Shown here piece after piece: positions 58,271 through 64,000 of a DNA stretch of 64,000 bases. Where the stretch lies: positions 1-64,000 of the forward strand of contig JAAYQU010000013.1 of the NCBI GenBank assembly GCA_012519055.1, written 5' to 3'. Under the pieces are notes generated by a model, which was not told the origin of the DNA, made no database searches, and saw nothing but the letters and a program-made list of their open reading frames with translations. Both the position numbers and the translations under genes were made by a program. Origin of the DNA: Bacteroidales bacterium. Lineage in GTDB: Bacteria > Bacteroidota > Bacteroidia > Bacteroidales > Salinivirgaceae. Position 1 is the stretch's first letter; each line of letters opens with the position of its first letter.

Positions 58271-61200
58271 CTAATTTTTTATAAATTTCAAGAGATTATT
58301 TTTAAATTTTATATAGTACATTCCCTTTTTTAAGTCACTGATATTCACCGAACTCTGTTCTATTTCGCTCTGCTTTAACAATCTTCCATAAATATCGAAA
58401 ATTTTAAAGCTATGTGCTTCACTAAAGTACAGGATATCGTTAGCTGGATTTGGATAAATCGTGTTCTGTAAATTTTCAAATTCATCTGAGCAGTTTACAC
58501 TAACGATATTTGAAAGAGAAGTAGTTCCGTCAAAATCGACCTGTATTAGACGATAATAGAGATTTCCAGAAACTCGATTGATGTCGATATACTTATATTT
58601 TGATATTGACGATGAATTTCCGGCTGCCTGAATTTCGCCTAAATTCTTCCAGCTTATTGCATCATTACTTTTTTGAACAATAAAATAGTCACTGTGAGTT
58701 TCGGTGGCAGTAATCCAAATTAACTCGACATAATTATTATTACATTTAGCTTCAAAACTAATTAACTCGACGGGTAAAACAGTTTCATTGTTCTTAGCAA
58801 TTGAAAACTGCGAGAATGAATCTAATCCAGTTCTTTCAGCGTGAACAGCTCCATCTGTAATGGATTGTGTTTCATTTTCATGATTTCCCTGTAAATACCA
58901 ATCACTTGAAGAGTCGTCTCGTTTAACTACTGTATGTTGTGTGGCGTTATCACCTATATTTGTTGCTCCACGCATATCTAACTTTATGTCGTAATTAACC
59001 TCCGTTAATCCCGGATTGGGAGAAATGGACCAATACCCAGCATCTAATAGTGTTTGTATAAGTGTCCCGCCAACACGAAGGTTGAGAGGTGAAATATCCA
59101 TACTTGCTGTAATATGATCATCAAATCTTATATCAAGATAAGTTAATCCTGAGCTTGAGTTTAATACTATTGTGGCTAATTCGAGATTTGAAGCATTCCC
59201 TACTGGAATGGTGTAAGAACCTGTTTGAGCAACAGCTCGCCTTAAATTTCCGTTTATACACGATAGATTGGTTACGTTTGTTATAATTGCATTGATTGCC
59301 GGATTATTTATATAAACACGATTATCTCCAGTAGTAATTTTCCCTTTGATCAAATTTAAAGTGTTTACAGCAATATCTTTACCAATAATAACGTCAGACG
59401 AAGGTTTATCAATAGTTAATGCTCCAAAAACTATTTCACTGTTTCCGTTAATGTTTTGATTTTCACTTCCGTTCAATTTTATATTTGCTTCAGAGACTTT
59501 GAAATTACCAGAATTGTCAATATTGACATTACCACCTATTTCAAGGTTTATGGTATTACTATCAAAGTTTATACTTCCACCTTCTAACGTGAAATTGCCT
59601 TTTACTTTTAATGAAGCATTCGTGAGATTAGTTATATTGCCTTTTACGATTAAATTCCTACAAATAACAGCCGATGGATCAGCTTGATCGCTTAGTTCCA
59701 GATTTCGTATGCTGACGTTTTGTTGGGGTATTTCCACATCACTATTTTCGGTGGGTACTCTAAAATTATACCAGTTTAAGCATTCGCACCAATCAGTGGA
59801 TTTGTTTCCTGTCCATTTTGTCTCTACTCCATTGTATTCTTCGACATCTATACTAATTCCGTCTCTATAGTTTGGCCCTCCTGATTGAAATTGGGAATTA
59901 GTATCCCAGCCAGTCCAGTTTTGAGTGTCTTTAATTCTTCCTATCCATTCAAATTTATTTGCCGCATCAAGATTTCCTGTATATTTTACTTTGCTATAAT
60001 TTGTAAGTCCTGAGACATTGGTTGTTGCACATTCACTGCCAGGATATATTGTAGAGCCTTCTGTGCTATTGTATCCAGGAGCTGACTCCCATCCTGTTGC
60101 GGTCCAGCCATAAAGAACATTGCCCGTATATATTGCATTATTACTACCTGACGGATTTATCCAACTGCCATTTTGCATAATCCAAAGTTGATCTTTTGGA
60201 TTCAAATCAAAACGATTGGATCCTCCAAGTTTTTCAACTGTCCAGTTTACATTGTCACTTAAGCCGTCAACATAAATATTAATATCTGTACCTATAGTTA
60301 TATTGGGAGACGGACTACCTGCTTGAATTTCAAAAGTTATTACTTTGCCTGCATTTAAAGTTGTGTTTATTCTTGTAATTCTAATTGTGCCTTCAGTATC
60401 GCCCCACTTTCCTGCACTTGCCCTTTCGTAGCAATTATCAGTAAAATCTATTGATGTATTTGGGACTATTGCTTTAAAACACACTATAGATATTTCATCT
60501 CCAGATGTTCCAAAGCCTGACTGTGTGTTTACTGCCAATATAGCTAAATCGCCATGTTCTAAGACGGTATAAATCCTTGGTTTAAGTGTTAGTTCTATCC
60601 CGTTTGACCAATCTGTACCTTTGCGCACAAATATTTTGGCATAATAGGTCGTATCGTTCGTTAAACCTGTTATTGTAAGAGTTGTGCCTGTGCCTTTATA
60701 AACAACATATTCGCCTGAAGCAACTGTATCGCCTGAGCCAAATATGGAATTTGCTGTAAGACCTAACGCATCTCCTGTTGGATTGTAAGTTACATTTGTG
60801 TTTTGTTTGGCGACAACAATAATTTCGTCAAAGCAGGCAGCAGAGGGTAATACCCATGATAATTCGGATTGCATATCACCATCAGTACTTTGAGCAAGAT
60901 TAACATCTGACAAACCAAGATTTGAGATTGTTATTGTTGGACACTGATTATCAGGAAGCCAAGTTGTCCCTTTGTAAACATATGCTTTAACTTTGTAAGT
61001 TTGTCCGGCTGTTAAACCGGTTACTTCAACTAAGTTTCCTGTGCCTTTATAAACCACATAAGAATATGGATCTGTGGAACCGAATGAAGTTCCACTACTT
61101 CCAAATACAGAATTTGCAACTATTGTTGAAGGATCGCCATTTAAAACATGTGGTGGATTCTCTGACTGCCTAAATGCTATAACAACACCATCATAGTCAC

Positions 61201-62344
61201 ATTCCGGGCTTGTCCAAGTAATTTCGGCAGTTGTATTTAATGAGCAGATTAAACTTAAACCGGTAACAGGGGCTAAACTCACTGTTCCGCTACAAGATAC
61301 TATTTTATTGTCTGCTCCTGTAGAACTGACGGTAATATTTTCTGAATTGTAATCTCCTAAATCTAATCCTGCTTTTAATCTTACATATATTGTTGTAATT
61401 GCAACTGTGCCACCTATTTGGCTTATATTTAACGAATCTGTAAATCCTTCTCCCGAACTTGTTGATATTTCGTAGTTCGTTGGTGCTTTAAGCACGATAT
61501 TTTCGGTTAAGTTTGTTCCTGAGACTAAAAAACTCTGTTCTTCGCTGGGGCCATAACCCAAGTAATATGTAAATCCCTGTAAACTTGCGGGATTTACGCT
61601 TATGGTTGGACCTACTGCGCTTCCGTGTGCAGTAATGACAACATCGTCTATTCCTAAGGCTTGTGCATAAGTAGTTGTTGTACCAGAAGTAACGGAATAG
61701 TTCCATGCCAAATAAATCGAATTGCCGGATGTCAACGGTGGGGTTAGCGTGAGCGTTTTGGACATTACCTTTTTTGTTTCTCCGGGAGCTGAAGAATAAC
61801 CACCAGTACTGCCATCGGCAATAAAACTTGTTAGAAAATCATTTCCTGTACTATCCCAGTCCGTACCATTTATAGAGTAGTACATTTGGATTGAAAAACC
61901 TGCCGGATTTATTCCTTTTCTATATTTTTCAACATCATAAGATATTGTAAAATAATTTATTTCAACAGAGCCTGTGTTTTTGAGCTGCACATAAACATTT
62001 ACTGATTTGGAAGCAGTACCTGAAGATAACCCTCCAACAGCTCTATCGCCTGCAGAGGCAGCGTCACCAGCTCCAAAATTGTATATACCATTAGTTGATG
62101 GTATATTATTTCCTCCTAGTCGTTCGGTTTGAGTGCCAGCACTTGAATAAGAACCAACTTTTCTAACAGTCGTGTTTTTATCAACCTTCCAACCTGTTGG
62201 CAGATAGGCTGTATCACTTGCACCCATTCCATCAAAGTTTTCCGTAATTGTACTGCCAGCCGAAATATTTACCTGTCCCAAACCCTCTGTATTAAAAACT
62301 AATACAAAAGCAGCGACCAATGTTATTTGCAATATTTTTTTCAT
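58271..62344 (-). CDS. Large secreted protein with type A T9SS sorting domain
   Basis: Extracellular or surface protein of 1357 residues exported by T9SS. ATG 62344 starts a signal peptide (MKKILQITLVAAFVLVFNTEGLG) with Gln as first mature residue; a TTG at 62362 is less likely. N-terminal beta-rich domain (FDGMGASDTAYLPTGWKVD; IDDVVITAHG), a DUF/Ig-like block (TISVNPASLQGFTYYLGYGPSEEQSFLVSGTNL), two fibronectin-III-like repeats each ending VVYKGTGxxxxVTGLTxGQTYxxKxxVxKGTxW, then a beta-helix-like stretch (NLIVKGNITNLTNASLKVKGNFTLEGGSINFDSNTINLEIGGNV). The C-terminus has LPVELISFEAKCNNNYVELIWITATE and the sorting domain (IYPNPANDILYF ... IFDIYGRLLKQ ... LKKGMYYIKF). No catalytic motif; probably adhesive or structural. 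Confidence 0.9.
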   Translation of the reverse strand: MKKILQITLVAAFVLVFNTEGLGQVNISAGSTITENFDGMGASDTAYLPTGWKVDKNTTVRKVGSYSSAGTQTERLGGNNIPSTNGIYNFGAGDAASAGDRAVGGLSSGTASKSVNVYVQLKNTGSVEINYFTISYDVEKYRKGINPAGFSIQMYYSINGTDWDSTGNDFLTSFIADGSTGGYSSAPGETKKVMSKTLTLTPPLTSGNSIYLAWNYSVTSGTTTTYAQALGIDDVVITAHGSAVGPTISVNPASLQGFTYYLGYGPSEEQSFLVSGTNLTENIVLKAPTNYEISTSSGEGFTDSLNISQIGGTVAITTIYVRLKAGLDLGDYNSENITVSSTGADNKIVSCSGTVSLAPVTGLSLICSLNTTAEITWTSPECDYDGVVIAFRQSENPPHVLNGDPSTIVANSVFGSSGTSFGSTDPYSYVVYKGTGNLVEVTGLTAGQTYKVKAYVYKGTTWLPDNQCPTITISNLGLSDVNLAQSTDGDMQSELSWVLPSAACFDEIIVVAKQNTNVTYNPTGDALGLTANSIFGSGDTVASGEYVVYKGTGTTLTITGLTNDTTYYAKIFVRKGTDWSNGIELTLKPRIYTVLEHGDLAILAVNTQSGFGTSGDEISIVCFKAIVPNTSIDFTDNCYERASAGKWGDTEGTIRITRINTTLNAGKVITFEIQAGSPSPNITIGTDINIYVDGLSDNVNWTVEKLGGSNRFDLNPKDQLWIMQNGSWINPSGSNNAIYTGNVLYGWTATGWESAPGYNSTEGSTIYPGSECATTNVSGLTNYSKVKYTGNLDAANKFEWIGRIKDTQNWTGWDTNSQFQSGGPNYRDGISIDVEEYNGVETKWTGNKSTDWCECLNWYNFRVPTENSDVEIPQQNVSIRNLELSDQADPSAVICRNLIVKGNITNLTNASLKVKGNFTLEGGSINFDSNTINLEIGGNVNIDNSGNFKVSEANIKLNGSENQNINGNSEIVFGALTIDKPSSDVIIGKDIAVNTLNLIKGKITTGDNRVYINNPAINAIITNVTNLSCINGNLRRAVAQTGSYTIPVGNASNLELATIVLNSSSGLTYLDIRFDDHITASMDISPLNLRVGGTLIQTLLDAGYWSISPNPGLTEVNYDIKLDMRGATNIGDNATQHTVVKRDDSSSDWYLQGNHENETQSITDGAVHAERTGLDSFSQFSIAKNNETVLPVELISFEAKCNNNYVELIWITATETHSDYFIVQKSNDAISWKNLGEIQAAGNSSSISKYKYIDINRVSGNLYYRLIQVDFDGTTSLSNIVSVNCSDEFENLQNTIYPNPANDILYFSEAHSFKIFDIYGRLLKQSEIEQSSVNISDLKKGMYYIKFKNNLLKFIKN

Positions 62345-62399
62345 TTGTAAAAAATAAACCAAATTGTTAAAAATTTTAACGGCTACTTATCATCTCAAA

Positions 62400-62407
62400 C
62401 AAAGTTA
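62400..62407 (-). promoter_or_regulatory. Candidate -7 box for T9SS cargo gene
   Basis: TAACTTTG on the minus strand, exact match, predicted start near 62393, leader about 49 bases. A 15-base palindrome (GTTAAAA-A-TTTTAAC, 62366-62380) lies in the leader. Confidence 0.45.
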
Positions 62408-62494
62408 AACTTAAAACATTACAAAGAGCATTAATATATATTACAATTTAGTTAATTTTCAAACTTACACCCTAAACTCCTTGATTTAGAGATA

Positions 62495-63445
62495 TTAGCT
62501 ACTATGTTTTGAGGGGGTATTTTTATATAACTTTCCTTGAAAAGTGTTTCGCTCAACCAATTTATTTTGCACTAAGTTTGTAACATGATAACTCCTAATA
62601 TTTTTCCATACGGAGACTTCTAACAATTCAGGAGCAGCCTGAGAAGCAAAACGTTCTATGGCGATGTCGGGTCTAAGATGCTCTATAAAGTCGACGCATA
62701 GTTCTACATATTCTCGCCAATCTAACAGTTTAACAGACACAGATCCATTACGATACATTTCTGCCAACTTCGTATTTTTAATGATTTGCAATTGGTGCAG
62801 CTTTACGGTAGATATGGGCAGCTTAGATATTTCGTTAGCATGATTTACAATCTCCTCTCTGGTTTCACCGGGAATCCCTAAAATCAAATGAGCTCCTGTC
62901 TCAATACCTGCATTTGATAGTCGATGTACTGAGTCACAAACCTGTTGATAGTCATGTCCTCTATTTAGAAGTTCTAACGAACGATTAAGTGTGCTTTCCA
63001 CACCTAGCTCTACCATCAGAGGTTTTAGGTTGTTGATTTTCAATAAAGCTTTTATAATTTCACTGCCGATACAATCAGGTCGTGTGCTGACAACAACCCC
63101 CACAATATCTTGATTTTCAATCACATCCAATAACTTTCGATAAAGTTTTTCAGGTTCGGTATGGGTATTAGTATATGATTGAAAATATCCCAAATAGGAA
63201 TAGTGTCGCTTGCGTTCAAAAAATTTAATGCCTTTATCTATTTGTTCGGTAATTGAAGTTGAAGGTGTACAGTATTTAGGCGTAAAACTCTGATTATTAC
63301 AATAGATACAGCCTTCGGTACCTATTGTGCCATCGCGATTTGGACACGAAAATCCTGCGTTAATGGACAGCTTTTGAACTTTTGTTCCAAACTTCTGTTC
63401 TAAATACCGACTGTATCTGTAAAACCGTTCGTCATTATTGTACAT
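62495..63445 (-). CDS. YhcC-family radical SAM protein (TIGR01212 type)
   Basis: Cytosolic radical SAM enzyme of unknown substrate. The family start RYSRYLEQKFGTKVQKLSINAGFSCPNRDGTIGTEGCIYCNN contains the iron-sulfur cysteines (Cys in FSCPNRDG and GCIYC), followed by YLGYFQSYTNTHTE, GVVVSTRPDCIG, ELGVESTLNRSLELLNRGHDY and GAHLILGIPGETREEI. 316 residues matches YhcC. It begins three bases after the threonine aldolase gene ends, so the two are co-transcribed. YhcC-type proteins are widespread and often lie near tRNA or translation genes, but no reaction is proven. Confidence 0.92.
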   Translation of the reverse strand: MYNNDERFYRYSRYLEQKFGTKVQKLSINAGFSCPNRDGTIGTEGCIYCNNQSFTPKYCTPSTSITEQIDKGIKFFERKRHYSYLGYFQSYTNTHTEPEKLYRKLLDVIENQDIVGVVVSTRPDCIGSEIIKALLKINNLKPLMVELGVESTLNRSLELLNRGHDYQQVCDSVHRLSNAGIETGAHLILGIPGETREEIVNHANEISKLPISTVKLHQLQIIKNTKLAEMYRNGSVSVKLLDWREYVELCVDFIEHLRPDIAIERFASQAAPELLEVSVWKNIRSYHVTNLVQNKLVERNTFQGKLYKNTPSKHSS

Positions 63446-63448
63446 AAC

Positions 63449-64000
63449 TTACATATGTTTTGAGAAATCTCTGAGCAACTCCACAAACGAATCTATGTCT
63501 TGTTCTGTAGTATCAAAAGAGCACATCCAACGAACCTCCGATGTCTCTTCATTCCATGTGTAAAAGAAATATTTTTTGCACAGCGGTTCTATCCACTCCT
63601 TTGGGATAGTTGCAAAAACTCCATTTGCTTCTACAGGCACTGTTATTTTAATCTGTGGGATTTCAGAAATCGCTTTTGCTAACTTTTGCGCCATAGCATT
63701 AGCGTGTCGTGCATTTTCAAGCCATAAATCATCGGTAAGATAAGCCAAAAACTGCGCTCCTACAAACCGCATTTTGCTATACAACTGCATTGACTGCTTG
63801 CGGCGATACTTAAATCCCTCAGCTAATTTTGGGTCAAATATTAGAACTGCTTCGCCCATCATCATCCCGTTTTTTGTACCACCAAATGATACTACATCAA
63901 CACCACAATCAACAGTAAAAGTGCGGAAAGGCAAATTAAGAGTTGCCGCAGCATTGGCTAATCGTGCTCCATCAACATGCAAAATCATATTGTGTTTATG
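63449..64000 (-). CDS. Low-specificity L-threonine aldolase (5' end outside window)
   Basis: PLP enzyme cleaving L-threonine or L-allo-threonine to glycine and acetaldehyde. The frame remains open to base 64000, so the N-terminal part is missing; the apparent ATG at 63988 is internal (the frame reads HKHNMILHVDGARLANAAA). The PLP-Asp motif is HVDGARLANAA, and the Schiff-base lysine is in SFGGTKNGMMMGE. RFVGAQFLAYLTDDLWLENARHAN is also typical. About 183 of an expected 340 residues are present. The radical SAM gene follows at three bases. Confidence 0.9.
   Translation of the reverse strand, partial: HKHNMILHVDGARLANAAATLNLPFRTFTVDCGVDVVSFGGTKNGMMMGEAVLIFDPKLAEGFKYRRKQSMQLYSKMRFVGAQFLAYLTDDLWLENARHANAMAQKLAKAISEIPQIKITVPVEANGVFATIPKEWIEPLCKKYFFYTWNEETSEVRWMCSFDTTEQDIDSFVELLRDFSKHM

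Noticed and set aside
1-64000. CRISPR array, insertion sequence, prophage or conjugative element
   Set aside because: No regularly spaced repeats, transposase, integrase or phage-type gene found on either strand.

Overview
The window looks like chromosomal DNA from a low-GC member of the Bacteroidota, most likely Bacteroidales or a relative. The evidence is a short primary sigma factor without region 1.1, many promoter-like TAnnTTTG boxes in place of E. coli-type -10 boxes, few visible Shine-Dalgarno sites, a type IX secretion (T9SS) sorting-domain protein, PorG/DUF6089 outer-membrane proteins, a BtuB-BtuG vitamin B12 locus, FISUMP-domain proteins and an AmgK-MurU pair. Exported proteins nearly all have Gln just after the predicted signal-peptidase I site (the Bacteroidetes 'Q-rule'), and the window encodes a glutaminyl cyclase. 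I see no prophage, insertion sequence, CRISPR array, plasmid function or rRNA. Both ends cut through genes: an oligopeptide ABC permease on the left and a threonine aldolase on the right.

Layout. 1-2.7 kb: ABC permease end, FISUMP protein, SlyD-like isomerase. 2.9-7.7 kb: rpoD, a lipid kinase and PBP1C, all minus. 7.8-11.6 kb: a glutaminyl cyclase/TlpA-like lipoprotein pair and a GT2 glycosyltransferase, plus. 11.7-15.1 kb: rarA and a BatA-like VWA protein, minus. 15.2-16.6 kb: a phosphodiesterase and a MerR/B12-binding regulator. 16.7-21.8 kb: gdhA, then a cobalamin riboswitch controlling btuB and btuG. 21.9 kb: tRNA-Leu(GAG). 22.1-26.3 kb: TMTC-like membrane protein, an amino-sugar kinase fused to a RapZ C-terminal domain, and a MurU-like nucleotidyltransferase. 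26.3-33.9 kb: phosphofructokinase, an unknown lipoprotein, a second FISUMP protein, hldD and a large sensor-like SpoIIE phosphatase.

34-42.6 kb: a serine-palmitoyltransferase-like enzyme, then a tight six-gene minus-strand operon (TPR protein, threonine synthase-like enzyme, DUF368 lipid transporter, SiaC/DUF1987, DUF5714, YgjV-GNAT fusion), then an alpha/beta hydrolase with pdxJ. 42.7-53.9 kb: an envelope-biogenesis block on the plus strand: CBS protein, POTRA/barrel protein, nadK, three PorG-family proteins, uppS, bamA, two Skp/OmpH chaperones and murI. 54-64 kb, all minus: ppdK, rpmA-rplU, a TlpA-like thioredoxin, a 1357-residue T9SS cargo protein, a YhcC-like radical SAM protein and threonine aldolase.

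Much of the window serves the cell envelope: peptidoglycan synthesis and recycling (PBP1C, MurI, AmgK, MurU), undecaprenyl phosphate supply (UppS, DUF368), LPS heptose (HldD), outer-membrane assembly (BamA, Skp), T9SS (PorG and a cargo) and N-terminal maturation (glutaminyl cyclase). The most unusual items are the kinase-RapZ fusion next to murU, the triple PorG array, the six-gene SiaC/DUF5714/DUF368 operon, the MerR-B12 regulator with an altered cobalamin pocket, and two kinds of palindromic intergenic repeat.
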